Shown: positions 11,694-22,981 of the stretch, one piece after another
How the letters are laid out: each line of letters starts with the position of its first letter
Numbering within the stretch: position 1 is the first letter of the stretch
NCBI GenBank assembly: GCA_014925825.1
Contig: JACGCK010000011.1
Coordinates: 186,001-250,000, forward strand
Source of the DNA: Pholiota molesta
Taxonomy: Eukaryota; Basidiomycota; Agaricomycetes; Agaricales; Strophariaceae
DNA length: 64,000 bases
Reading direction: 5' to 3'
The notes under the pieces: generated by a model
Database searches by the model: none
Told to the model about the DNA's origin: nothing
The model's input: only the letters and a program-made list of their open reading frames with translations
Translations under genes and position numbers: made by a program

Positions 11694-12435
11694 CTACTGC
11701 AGACCTGACAAGGGTGACGAGCTTGTAGGTTGTGGGGCTCCAGGTACTAGAGTCCGAGAATTAGATTCATTATCAAAGGCTACTGCATCAAAGAGCTTAC
11801 ATGGTGCCATCTGTGGCCGTTGTGATTCGCTGAATACTCTCGACATCAAGACTCCAACGCCCTCGAAGACACCTAAGAGAATGCCGCAAGCTACCGCGGA
11901 TCCTAGAGCAGAACGTGGCCCACCTGGTGGAAAATGTGAGAACAATTCATAGAGGGCACGAAAAGTATTTCCCGAATGAAGAGAAACTCACTGCGAAGAG
12001 CCAAGCATCCACCTGTCATGAAGCCCGAGAGAATAGCGTTCCAGGCATCCTCCTTCTGCCGCCAACCTTTGATAGCGCAATCAAACGTCGAGAACATGCC
12101 TCCCCATACTCCGAAGTTACCACCCGTTACAGGTGCTCGTGCTTTTATTGATGAAATAGCGCCAACGAATCGTTCTCCCTAGATAGAACGTGATACGTGA
12201 TACGTGTAAGTGTATCATTGCGACACAAGTCAATAGAGGCGAACCCTTGGAGAATTCCTGGCACCCTTGATGCCATACCAGATACCACCGCCAACGGCAC
12301 CCATTGAGAATGCACCACCGAAATCGTTGAGGATGACCCATGGGCTAGGGGAGCATATGTTCAGCACGGGGTTCGACTTGGAGCTGGGCTACGTTTTGCT
12401 CACCAGGGATCGCGAGTGTGGTCAGCAGAAGCCAT
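11694..12435 (-). CDS. TIM17: Mitochondrial import inner-membrane translocase subunit Tim17
   Basis: Tim17 is a core channel subunit of the TIM23 presequence translocase. Exon 1 encodes [11 protein letters not shown]. Exon 2 gives [20 protein letters not shown] and [12 protein letters not shown], the hallmark start with a glycine-rich first helix. Later exons give [52 protein letters not shown] and [20 protein letters not shown]. Four transmembrane helices are expected and visible. The start lies in CAT at 12433-12435; the stop is at 11694. It is transcribed divergently from the CDCA7-like gene, with 222 bases between the two start codons. Confidence 0.93.
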
Positions 12436-12657
12436 TTTGGGGGTGGAGAGAGTAAAAGTCGAGGGGGCGGGGGCGGAAGAAAAATTAGTGACGAGGACGG
12501 AGACGCGACAGCGAAACAGGCAAGTCTCCGAAACTTTTCGCTTCCCCAGGTCACGTGCGCTCCAAGATTAGCCCGCACGTGACTATGTCGCGTTGAAATA
12601 CTTTCTGCGTTTGTTTAGAAGATCTGTCTCCTCTCCATTCATCCACCATCTCCAGCG

Positions 12658-15087
12658 ATGAGCTCAACCCCGCAATCTCATCCCTCGGTGCAAAGACTCA
12701 ACAAAGCCTACGTCCAACTCCCAGCGTCTCCTCTCTCCCTCTCCACTCACCTTGCGCGCTCTACTCCTGCCCACGTTGTGGCAAGCAGTAAACTGAAAGA
12801 AAACACGCCTCTGCGGCCTTCCCTGCTCGCCATGCCACAACATGTTTCATCTTCCACATCATTAAAGCGCAAGCTCTCTGACCGCGACACCCCTTCTCAA
12901 GTTATGGACGGCGTTGTTCTCTCCTCAAAGAAGTCAAGACTATCCATGGACGCTTCAACGTCACTGAAAGCAAGACAAGTGGAACCCCAGATACCCCTAA
13001 GCAACGCCACCGAAGAATTTCCAAACGGCTGGGTCTATTGTCATCAGTGTAATAAAAAACGCGACGTGACAGGTAGGTCTCGTGTATACTGCAGGTTGTA
13101 TAGTTATGTTAATCATATGATTAGACACGGTTCGCTGCACTGTTATGGAGATTTACCATACCATGAAGGATAAAAATCCGAAAGAGCGTTTGTGTGTCAA
13201 CAAATACTGCAAATGGTGCCTCAAGAATCGGTATGAAGAAGACATTCACAATTACAACCTCATTTATCTGGGAAGAATGGAGTTGTCTGTAGGTTTGAGT
13301 GAGTATTATCGCGAGATGCTAATTCGTTGGTATTTAACTTTTTTTTTTTTTTTTTTTTTTGCAACGTAGATGTCCAAGATGTAGGGATATATGTAATTGC
13401 CCAAGGTGTAGAAAGTCGAAGGGCCTTGACCCCATTGGGTACATTTCTTACACCTCAGTCTATTCATAAGCTCATTATACGTTAGATTTATGCCGAAACA
13501 GAAGTCAAAGCCATCGGAGTCATTGTCAAAAGGCAATAAGTTTAAGAGCCACCCAGTTCCCCCGGTCAAGGTGAAAGAAGCCATCAAAGTTAAAGTGAAA
13601 CCACTGCCGACACTCAAATGGACACCTCTTACGATTAACCTCACACAAGAAGAAGCTAATGAAAGAATCTGTATTCGAGAGTTTGCCCTCCGGTTTGGCG
13701 ACTTTCTGGATCCAGTCCCGGCCAAGTCCCATCTCGAAGAGCTGGAACTGATTGGCGGCCGCCAGCGAAGACAAGATGATGATGGTGATACAACCAGCTG
13801 GGTTAGCGACATGTGTATAAGGTCATTGATTATTAGCATTTTTGGGCTCTTGGCCAAAGATTCTGAAGTTGAGATCGCCAAGGTCAGTAGATCCTTGTTT
13901 TTTATTCAGACAAATCAAGTCCAATTGACACTTGCAATTTCAGATTATCAAATCTTCAGTGAAAGAGATTAAAGCTTGTGGCGCCAACCTGAATAGGGTG
14001 TGGATTGTCATGGCTGCTCTACGCGATGAACTTGCCAACTCCACCTCTATTGACGATGTACCGCTCACATTCCCGGACCCTTCACCCCCATCTCTCATGC
14101 AAGCTCGCTCTCTTCGAAGTCTCCGTCCATCGGCGGACAATCTGGTAACAGTCGTACATTCCACCCAAATGATCCCTGTTCTGCTATCCCTTATTCAGTC
14201 GTCGCTTGAAACTTTGATCATTCGCGAAGAAATTGATCAAGGACTCAAGGATGCCAGAGATTTCGGGCATGACGCAAAGGTCGCGACGAAAATCGAGAGC
14301 GAAAGATGGGAAAAGGAACGAAATGCTATGGAAGTTGCCACAAAGGACAAGACCCAGAAAACAGAGGCAAGTGACATTCCTTCCATTCATATAAAATTCA
14401 AACCCTGATATCTTATTTTCATAGAATCGGGACAAACGGGCTGCGCACAAGCTTCAGATCATGAATATCGAGAATGCACTCAAGATCATCGGACCGAGTT
14501 TCTCACCTCGCATCACAACATTGGGCACGGATACCGAAGGACGCGTCTATTATGCTCTATCTCCTGGCATGGCTGAACGAGAAAGCGCTCTCGAATATCT
14601 CGAACTTGCAGCAAGTGATAAGATGCTCAAGCCCAAAAAGAAATCTCGCATACTATCTCCCGAGGATCGAAGTGAAATGCGAGAATGGTCTTGGTTCATT
14701 GCAGTATGGGGCAAAAAGCCTCCCTCAACAATGAACGCTCCTGTACCACGGCCTATGGATGATAGCAGCAGTGATTCAGGGTTAGACGAAGAGGATGAAG
14801 ACGGAGAGAAGTGGTGGGGATTTTGGGAAGCCGATGAGATTATCAAACTTGCTCAATGGATCTGTATCAAGACGGGCATCGACGACGATGAAACCAGCAG
14901 TAATGGCGAAGCTGGAAGCTTATCTTATAAGGAGAAAGCTCCGCTACCGCCTCCTATATTGCAGCTGAAGCGACTGTCTACCGGGCTGAGAGATTTTGCC
15001 GCTCTCCTTAATTGGAGAATTCGTGACGACAAAACCACTTTAATCAATAGAGTTTCCAGTGGTTCTCAAGCATCTATCAGTTTCTAA
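12658..15087 (+). CDS. CDCA7-type zf-4CXXC_R1 zinc-finger protein with DDT/WHIM-like C-terminus
   Basis: The first 120 residues are disordered and basic (LKRKLSDRDT, SKKSRLSM). Then FPNGWVYCHQCNKKRDVT opens a zf-4CXXC_R1 domain. Over the next exons it continues with VRCTVMEIYHTMKDKNPKER, CVNKYCKWCLKNRYEEDI and CPRCRDICNCPRCRKSKGLD. This cysteine pattern defines the CDCA7/R1 family; in animals CDCA7 activates the HELLS remodeler and supports DNA methylation maintenance. After a lysine-rich linker, REFALRFGDFLDPV and the following helices resemble a DDT-type module. Later WSWFIAVWGKKPP and EADEIIKLAQWICIKTG look WHIM-like. At least six introns occur, one holding a 22-T run. The frame is intact. 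The zinc finger is certain; nuclear function is inferred from the family and the C-terminal domains are tentative. Confidence 0.85.
13339..13360 (+). repeat. 22-base poly-T run in an intron
   Basis: An uninterrupted run of 22 T lies about 10 bases before the acceptor gcaacgtag. It forms an unusually long polypyrimidine tract for the zf-4CXXC_R1 gene. It is also a likely length-polymorphic or error-prone site. Confidence 0.9.
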
Positions 15088-15238
15088 AGGAAAGGGCGAA
15101 GTAAACTGCTCTTGCGCCTATTACAATTTATCTATACCATATTTGCACTTTAATGTAGAGTTTTTTGGGATACCGCCTATTAAATTATTTACACGTTACA
15201 TTGAACAACCAGCTGAGACAACAATGTTGGGCAGGAAT

Positions 15239-15847
15239 TCATTCTGCGTCGGAATCCTTGTCCGTCAATGTTAAGTTGCGACTGTATATAGCTGCCAAAT
15301 CGTCGGCAGTAGTCGGTCGGTCGATGCAAAGCTTCGTTCTACGAGCAATCATGGTTGCAAGGACGTGTTTGCACTGTTTATAGCGTTATACTCGAGAAAG
15401 GAAATATAGCTTTTTTGCAAATTGGCTGACCATGATATGTGCCCCAGATATCAAAACGGAGGACACAAACGCAGGACAAGAACAGCAATAGGGCATCTTT
15501 GCAGTACGGATATCGAGGAAGATGGTGTTGGTTCCTGCGGAGTCCATGATTTCGTATTCAGAATGTCCCCAAGACGTGGTGAAGTGAATAACTAAAGAAT
15601 CGTTAGTATCAAGCTGATACCTGTGCACGATAAAAACATACCATTTCTCTGATCGATAATATCGAGAGCTGCCACTATAATCCCTTCGGAGAATACCGCC
15701 TGGAGCTTCGATAAAATACTGTCCGATACTGAAGTTATTGGTATGAGTGGTGACTGGTCGGCCTCGGCAGGGCTACTTACGGTCGTCAGAGGGGTCGATA
15801 GATTCGATTATAGATCTTGTGAGGTCCAGCAAAATTTCGAACGACAT
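15239..15847 (-). CDS. SWS1: SWIM-domain recombination mediator Sws1 (ZSWIM7 family)
   Basis: The start at 15847 reads MSFEILLDLTRSIIESIDPS. Two introns later come VIHFTTSWGHSEYEIMDSAG and then YCCSCPAFVSSVLISGAHIM. A third intron separates the first half of the SWIM motif (C-S-C) from the second half, CKHVLATMIARR. Together they form the CxC...CxH zinc site that defines ZSWIM7/Sws1. The protein ends TLTDKDSDAE-stop. Sws1 works with Rad51 paralogues (Shu complex) to promote Rad51 filament assembly in homologous recombination. Length (about 155 residues) fits the family. The frame is intact once the third intron is recognised; without it the zinc site would look truncated. Confidence 0.85.
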
Positions 15848-16236
15848 ATCCCTCCAGATTTAGTAGACTCGTAGTGCAGATTTTTCGGTGTTCCAAGAAG
15901 ATTCTACGTTTGCGCGACGTTTGCGGCCAGTATTTTCGAAAGTGCAGTAATCACTAGCGATAGCGTATCATGATCTTTTTTATGGAACTAACCAGAGCTA
16001 TACTGTAGGACTGAAACCAAGTGAGGGTCAGAAGAGGTGTTATACCCAAGATTGCCAGTAGTGTTACATTTTAATACCCGATCGATCACTTGTTTTATCT
16101 CAACTCCGAAGCTTTTTCTACTACCGCCTGCAAGCCCAAACCGAATTTCGCTCCTTTGCCGCTTCGACTGGTCTTGACAACTGCTGAACTGCTTTAAACG
16201 GATTCCTTGGACATCAGACGCTTTCTGCCAACCCAA
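15848..16236. promoter_or_regulatory. Divergent promoter region between SWS1 and TRM11
   Basis: These 389 bases lie between divergent start codons. The stretch contains GC-rich patches (ttgcgcgacgtttgcggcc) near the SWS1 side. No gene is seen. Confidence 0.45.
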
Positions 16237-18141
16237 ATGCCTCGATTTCTCTTTCAATTCGCCCAGGCCCACAACGACTTTCGGCTTCCCGAGCTGGAAT
16301 CCATTGCAGAATTGCTTGGGATATCATTTTCCTTGCCGCCTGAACCGGAAAACTGCGATCCGACAAGACCTTTCCTAGTCCTTGACCTTGACAAAGAAGA
16401 ACATGCACGGCTCCTTGCCAGACGGTGTATATTAATCAAGTGCGATGCACTGCAGCTTCAATCGCGATTTTTTGATTCTGATTCTCTTTTAAAGGGCTGT
16501 TTACGAGTACTATGCTCAAGGATCCACTTATGATGAACTCCATGATGCCAATCGACAAAGCCAACCATTATGGGAGTGTTATGTTCAGGATACCTCCTTC
16601 AGATTTCTCGTCACTTCCTCCCAGCATAAAATCCCTCAATCACGCCAACGAGAAGTCATCGAAAGCTTTGCATATATGGGATTCCTTGGAAAGATTGAGA
16701 TGAAGAACCCTGATATCATTTTGACCTGCTTTGAAGAGTGTGAATACCCATCTATTTCGCTTATGGTGATTTAAATCATAATTTTCCTTGTGACTAGACG
16801 ACGACCGACATGGAACGACGCGCATGAAACATGAAGGTGACGGTCAGTTCCGTGAAGTATTCTTTGGCAGGTTGGTACGTCCAGCGCTAATTGTTATAGC
16901 TGCGCATCTAACACACCACCATCTCAGTTAGAAGAGGGATCTGCTAGGCAGCTGATTGGAAAATTCGATGTAAAAAAGCGCGCATACTATGGCAATACCA
17001 GTATGGAATCCGAAATATCTCTGCTTATGGCCAACCAAACTCTGGTATGTTGAAAATGCGCCATTTCAATCTTCCAAATATTCTTATATTTTTCATAAAC
17101 TAGGCGTCCCCTGGCAAACTTATCTATGATCCTTTCATGGGAACTGGAAGCATGTCTTATGTCAGTGTTGTTATATATTCTATTACATCCTCGTTTCCAT
17201 CTCATATGCCATTTAGCCTACATCACATTTCGGCGCACTTGTGATCGGTTCAGATATCGATGGGCGGCAGATGAGGGGAAAGCGTATGTCACCATATCTA
17301 TCTATTCCTCTAGATATGTACCAATAACCAAAAACTTGTGCAGAAAAAACTCCAGGAGTCATCCGAGCCGCGACTCAATATGGAACTGCCTCTCGTATCA
17401 TAGATCTTGCGACATTTGACGTTACGCATAATCCCTGGCGGTGTGGAGAGCTATTCGACTCAATTGTGACCGATCCGCCATGTATGTGCATCTAAACCTC
17501 GATTTTCGTATCAATGACATTTATTCCGCAGATGGTGTGCGCGCTGGAGCAAAACGTCTTGGTCGTAAGAAGGAATTACCAGATCACAAGAGACATCTCT
17601 GCCTGCAACATACATTAAACGGTCGCCCGTAAGCTGCCATTGCAGCATATTTATGAAATACAACGCTTACTGCCTTTTTACTTCTAGTGACGATCAACCT
17701 TATATCCCACCAACGAAGCCTTACGAACTATCGCACTTGGCAGCAGATCTGGTGCTTCTAGCTCGCTACTTGCTGAAACCTAACGGCCGCCTCGTCTTTT
17801 TCCTTCCGACAGTCACCGATGAATATGAAGAAGTTGATATCCACACCATGCTCTGTGAAGGAATGGAAGTAATCGCCAATTCTCTACAAGATTTCGGCTC
17901 TTGGGGACGTAGGGTATGTTACTTGATTTCTTGAGTGCTGATTCGCTTACTGACCTCTCTTGTCGTTATATAGCTTGTCACTATAAGGAAGACAACCTCA
18001 GCAAAATACCCACCGCCCACTTTTGAGCTCGGTCCACACGAAGCTAATGCGAATGCCCATACTCCGGCCCACAAAGACTTCCGAGAAAAGTATTTCCAAG
18101 GATTCAAGCCAAAAGCAGACGATTTTTTGTCTTCGCAATGA
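16237..18141 (+). CDS. TRM11: tRNA (guanine10-N2)-methyltransferase catalytic subunit Trm11
   Basis: Trm11 with Trm112 makes N2-methylguanosine at position 10 of many tRNAs. The start MPRFLFQFAQAHNDFRLPEL and the THUMP-like N-terminal part are followed by the Rossmann methyltransferase fold. Its SAM-binding motif is visible as IYDPFMGTGSM (about 17120-17160). The catalytic motif DPPYG is split by an intron: GATCCGCCAT at about 17470 joins ATGGTGTGCG after the intron, giving DPPYGVRAGAKRLGRK. The C-terminus ends FKPKADDFLSSQ-stop. About nine short introns occur and no frame problem was found. The gene is divergent from SWS1. Confidence 0.9.
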
Positions 18142-18306
18142 TGGCTCATACGCTGCTATCAACGTTTCCATTCTGATTTCAAACATCTGCCATATTTGAA
18201 TCAATCTGATTTTCAGTCATCCAAGGGGGTGTCATTATTTTAATGTAAACTATAGAGATAAAATGTTCTAATCCAGCCTCGAATGTCCAACACCAAGAAA
18301 GTAATA

Positions 18307-18960
18307 TCACTGGTCAGCTATCAATGGTGTCTTTCTGATCCACTCTCTTTTCTCGATTTCGCCGACTGAAAAGGCAGCATAAGCCGCCCTCGACAGCCAT
18401 ATTCCCACATCCCCCTTATAACCTGCAACGACCCCCTCTGTTGGAGCATCCGTCAGTATCGGCACGCGAACGATTGTCCAATCTATGTTGTCTGCTTGGG
18501 TCATGAAAGTCTCCCCGGTGGTGATAATGTCCCAATATGGGGCGCTAATCGCGATACGGATGGCGGCAAAGAGCAGATTGTACGGGAGGATGAACCTGTC
18601 CTTTGTGTCCGTGATGACCGAAGTGCCTAGCAGGATGATACACTTGACACTATGCTTCCACATAAAGTGGATAACATGACCGTAGAATGTCGCGATTGGG
18701 TTGCCTTTGGGATGATTTCCTGGTATGGGCCCGAGGGCGGAGAGAATGACGTCGGCGCCCTTGATCGCGTCCTCGACTTTGTCCAGCTCGTTCAATGTGC
18801 CTTCACGGATAGTGATAGCGGGATTTGTGGCTAGCCCCGTTGGTATTTTTTGTGGCGAACGCACGTAGAGGATGATTGCTGCATCTGGGTAAACCGACAG
18901 GCTCTTGCGAACAAGACAGAGTCCACTTGGGCCAGTTGCACCTAAGATTAAGATCTGCAT
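18307..18960 (-). CDS. NAD(P)-binding Rossmann protein, copy A
   Basis: A single-exon gene of 217 residues. The N-terminus MQILILGATGPSGLCLVRKS carries the GxxGxxG dinucleotide-binding motif of the atypical short-chain dehydrogenase / NmrA-like group. KGADVILSALGPIPG and WTIVRVPILTDAPTEGVVAG are characteristic of NAD(P)H-binding family members. A catalytic YxxxK is not evident, so it may act as a reductase with another mechanism or as a redox sensor. It is clearly homologous to the gene at 19416-20072 on the same strand, so the two form a tandem pair. The substrate is unknown. Confidence 0.85.
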   Translation of the reverse strand: MQILILGATGPSGLCLVRKSLSVYPDAAIILYVRSPQKIPTGLATNPAITIREGTLNELDKVEDAIKGADVILSALGPIPGNHPKGNPIATFYGHVIHFMWKHSVKCIILLGTSVITDTKDRFILPYNLLFAAIRIAISAPYWDIITTGETFMTQADNIDWTIVRVPILTDAPTEGVVAGYKGDVGIWLSRAAYAAFSVGEIEKREWIRKTPLIADQ

Positions 18961-19415
18961 GATGCTGAATAGTGGTTTGCGTAGAATTGATAGATGTATA
19001 CCGAATCATAATTATTCGCGCTTTATATACCATTTGGCGTACTTAAGGTTGCTTAAGCGCCTAGCTCAATCAGCGATGACTGCGTACTCCGTGAAAAGGT
19101 GTGTCATGATGAGTAAAGAACTTTACGATGTAAATTTACTAACTCCATGAATGAGTTCATAAGCGTAGCATACTGTACCCGGGAACCGCTGACTTCAAGA
19201 TACCTTCGGCTACATCTGGCTACATTTGCAACCGATGCATTGGCACTGGGCAGCGAACACATTCAAAACAAACTCCAGTTTGATGACAAAAAGATGGCCT
19301 TGTACATATACATGAGTTCAGAAATTTATGACAAACTTTATGGTATAAGCTGTGGCAGAATCAAACAGTCTATACTTCGTGTGTGCAATGCCGATTTGGT
19401 TGGTATTAATGCCTT
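18961..19415. other. Intergenic spacer of the tandem NAD(P)-binding pair
   Basis: It carries the promoter of copy A and the 3' flank of copy B. No separate gene was found; an open frame on the plus strand is not supported by composition. Confidence 0.45.
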
Positions 19416-20072
19416 TCACGCGTTGGATATCATTGGAGACTTCTTCACCCACTCTCTCTTCTCCACCTCCCCAATCGTGAACGCCGCATATGCCTTCCGC
19501 GCTAAAATTGTGCCGACTTTTGGGTCACCAATATAACCAGCAAAGACCGCATCCGTATTGGCCTGGGTCAAAACCGGCACACGGACGATGGTCCAGTCTA
19601 AATCCGCGCCTTTTGTTGTGATGACCTCTCCGATGGCGACAATCTCGCGATACGCGCTATTAGCCAACGTGCGCACGGCTGACACCATGGCGGCGAATTT
19701 CCAGCTAGGCTTATCATTGGGGTCTTTGAACGACGCAGTGCCGAGCACGATAATGCGCGTGATGTTATGCTTGTGCAGGAGGTCGATGAGGTGCCCGTAA
19801 AATGTCGCGATGGGGGTGTTGGGTGGGTGTCCCATCAGGGGCCCAAGAGCGGAGACGACAACATTGACGCCTTCCACTGCTGTTTCGACCTTGTCGAGCT
19901 CCTCTAGCGTCCCTTTGACGATGGTGACGGCGGGATTTTGTGCAAGGTCTTCGGGTACCTTCTGGGGAGAGCGCGCATAAACGACGACAACAGCGTCGGG
20001 GTATACCTGGAGAATTTTGCGAATGAGTTCGATGCCGCTTGGGCCTGTACCACCGAGAACCAAGAAGCGCAT
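19416..20072 (-). CDS. NAD(P)-binding Rossmann protein, copy B
   Basis: Single exon, 218 residues. It starts MRFLVLGGTGPSGIELIRKI with the GxxGxxG motif and continues VNVVVSALGPLMGHPP, TRIIVLGTASFKDPND and DLDWTIVRVPVLTQANTDAV. It aligns end to end with copy A (for example ATFYGH, WTIVRVP, FAGYIGD against VAGYKGD, EKREW near the C-terminus), showing a tandem duplication. An upstream in-frame extension exists but the ATG at 20070-20072 matches the start of copy A. Like copy A, it lacks an obvious YxxxK catalytic pair. Enzymatic role unknown. Confidence 0.87.
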   Translation of the reverse strand: MRFLVLGGTGPSGIELIRKILQVYPDAVVVVYARSPQKVPEDLAQNPAVTIVKGTLEELDKVETAVEGVNVVVSALGPLMGHPPNTPIATFYGHLIDLLHKHNITRIIVLGTASFKDPNDKPSWKFAAMVSAVRTLANSAYREIVAIGEVITTKGADLDWTIVRVPVLTQANTDAVFAGYIGDPKVGTILARKAYAAFTIGEVEKREWVKKSPMISNA

Positions 20073-20537
20073 TGTATGGAGACGTTGGTAAGGATAGTTG
20101 ATTGAATACACAACCGTTGCGGAGCCTGACTTTATGATTACATGGCTTATCACGAAAATGAGGGACAAGAAATGCCTCATCTATTACTGCGCATGCTGTC
20201 ATTTCCTCGGAATATCACCTTGATTCGTCCGGCAATTCCCTCAATCTGGCTCTTTGCAGGCCAAATCAAGGCCAACTCTTCATCATCCACCGCCACTATC
20301 CAAATCCAAGCTAAGCCCATTTATTGAATGGATAGCGAAGTGACAGCAAGTATTCGTGAATGATAATAAAAGTTGATATCTGCAACGTCTTTAATGGATG
20401 TGCATTAACATAATAAGTTGTAGATACAAGTACAGGATGCGCAAAGCGGTGGATGGGTATCGTAATAAATTTGTCAGTACATACATAGGTAAGGCCAAGT
20501 AGACAGTAAAACAAATGTCAGAAGAAATCATCGATTA
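20073..20537. other. Intergenic, no gene seen
   Basis: This stretch lies between the start of NAD(P)-binding copy B and the 3' end of the MFS gene. It holds no coherent open frame and no RNA gene. Confidence 0.45.
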
Positions 20538-22673
20538 TTAAGAGGGAACAATATTTGGTGCTCTTTGAACCAACAAGACATCCTGAATCTTCTCCTCGTC
20601 GGCGGCTTTCCGTTTTTGAATTCCTTTTAGGAAGAAAACTGAGCAACAAACCACCAAGATGATAATCCCCTGGAAAATGAGAGTAGTGTGCATGTTTAAA
20701 GGTGGCGAAGCGTCCAGCCCTGCACGAAAGGCGCCTGCAACTGAAGGTGCGCTATTTAAGTAATGGTTAATAAAAGCATGATGATTCTCTTACTCAGAAT
20801 TAAAGCGACAGTTGCAAGGTTCCCGCTACAAGTTCAAATTTGTCAGGAGGTGGAATCTATTTGAGAAAATAGAGACTCACGAAAACCAAATAATAGCTGA
20901 GCTACTATCAGCGTTTCTAGTAAGTTCGCAAGCCAGCTCCATTCCGACTGCAAGCATTGGGATAGAACCGATACCAATAATCGCCATAATAACGAACAAA
21001 GCCGCAGTATTGTGCGGTCGTACTGAACAGATGGCATTGGAAACAAAAGTAAGGATCAAAGTGGTATCGAAAAAAATTATACGCACCGGCCCAGATAAGC
21101 ACGAACCATCCTGCCGCAGCAAAAGGAACGAAGCATTTACTAGTAACAGCTAGATGGTGTGTAAATACGCGGTCGAAGACAGGCCCGGAGATAATGGCGG
21201 CAGCCATGCCAGATAAAAGCAAACAAGCGCCCATAAAACCACTTTCATCTGAGCTGTATCCGTAAGGTACCTAAAGGAAAGAGCTCAGCATAAATTGGAA
21301 GATGACCTTATCATGTAACTTACTAGGATTTGCGCAGATAATATCGAAAAGCCGTTTGAACTACAGAACCAGATCGCGCATGATGTGAGAACGAATTGAC
21401 CAGAAAGAAATGATACTCACGCAGCGATCAATACAGCAAACAAGGAGACGACGATACCAAAATCGACTCGTTCTCTTTTTGACATACGCGCCGCAGGTTC
21501 GACACTATAACCAAGCATAGCGCGACATAAAGACAGAAGCGATGGCGATTTCTTGGATCCCGCGTACGCTGAATGTCTTATTTAGAGAAGCACTAAATAA
21601 ATCATCAGCACCTACTTGGAGGTGTAGGAGGCTCGCGTTGGATCAAAAACACTAGAGGAGTTACGGCGGTCGATAATATTCCCAGCACAAGAATCTAAAG
21701 AAGGACGATCAATCAGCTCTTGCTTTTCCCTTTATCATCAAGAGTATCTGTACCGATTGCCGGGGAGTTGCCACAAGAGGACTTATCAATTGACCTATCG
21801 CCCCTCCGAAGGGATTCGCTGTAGATATCAATCAGCTGCTAAAACCACCATTCGAATCTCACGGTCCTTACAGATTGCAATAATCATCGTAGCTGTCGTC
21901 CGTCCTTTCAAATCAAACCATGTCTCTGAATATTTGGGCCCAATGACTTGATATATAGGTTGAGCTATTGAGGCGCAAAACTATGAATCCTCGTTAGTCT
22001 TGATACACTTGTTTCTGCAGGCAGACGGACCTGTCCGATGATGAGAAGCGCATAGGCGCTGTTCGGCGAGAGTGAACGTGCAGTCCCAGCATAGCGTATC
22101 CATGCTGAAAGGATGAGAGCTACTGCTCCAATTTGGCACTAAATTTGAAACATAATATTCAACGTATAACGGTCGGTTAGGAAGACCATACTACACACAC
22201 TCGTATTCCATACCGAGAAATCACCAGAGGTATTAGAAGTGCAGTTGGTAGATACACCAAGCTACAATATTTCCGAGCCAGTTGACTTGATCGAGGGAGA
22301 TTCTGAAGTCAGCAGCAGCTGGTAATCAATACGTTAGTGATTTTGGGGCGGTAACGAGCGGTGCGAGAATATCTCTGAAACGCACTGTCGTTGGCAATGG
22401 GCCCAAACCAAGGCCAGGACATAGCGGCAACAATGTTCAAAAAAACCTGCTTTTGTCAAGGATTGCCATCTTCAGAAAGAAATTTGCGACTCACGAGGGC
22501 AACGATCCCAACGAATCTCCGCTGTATAGACGGTATTCTTGTCCATAAAAAACCTCAGTCGGTGTTGAGTCTGTGGTTTTCGAAATTGCAGAGGAGTACA
22601 GAGAGAATTCATCCTTAAGAGCACTCTCAGAGTTTTTAGAAGGAGACTCTTCGAGAACTGACGTGGTAGCCAT
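20538..22673 (-). CDS. Major facilitator superfamily transporter, FLVCR-like (SLC49)
   Basis: The N-terminus MATTSVLEESPSKNSESALK leads to EYRLY and then RRFVGIVALV, VFLNIVAAMSWPWFGPIAND. This is the distinctive first helix of FLVCR-like fungal MFS carriers (animal members carry heme, choline or related solutes). Later helices include MGACLLLSGMAAAIISGPVF and AAAGWFVLIWAGA. The C-terminal tail reads KRKAADEEKIQDVLLVQRAP. About eight introns occur. Between EYRLY and RRF the frame shifts by one missing base (around 22547). The only splice alternative is a 32-nt intron with donor GTTTTT, which would remove the likely conserved EYRLY. I favour a single-base deletion. The substrate cannot be told. 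Confidence 0.75.
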
Positions 22674-22981
22674 GAACCAAGGTGTTTTGATGAATAGTTA
22701 CGGAACTGATTTCAATTGAATGCGGTAAGGTCTGACAGCTGAACTCAGTTGATTCCGGTCGATTCAGAGGCCTGGCATGGGAGTTGAGGGAATTTGTACG
22801 ACGTAGGCAGAAGTATGAAGACAAGTGCAGGTAGGGTCGTACCCAGGACCGCATGGATGCAGTCCCATGATAGCAGTATCAGAGTGAGAATGCCATAATC
22901 CCGAAATAGCCAGTCAATTTCGCTTGGCATTTGATCGTTTATAATTACGTCAGCGGCCCTGCCACTCTGCAAGTCACCACC
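22674..22981. promoter_or_regulatory. Divergent promoter region, MFS gene / WBP4-like gene
   Basis: These 308 bases lie between two divergent start codons. An open frame runs through it on the minus strand into the WBP4-like gene, but it has no family resemblance and is judged non-coding. Confidence 0.45.
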
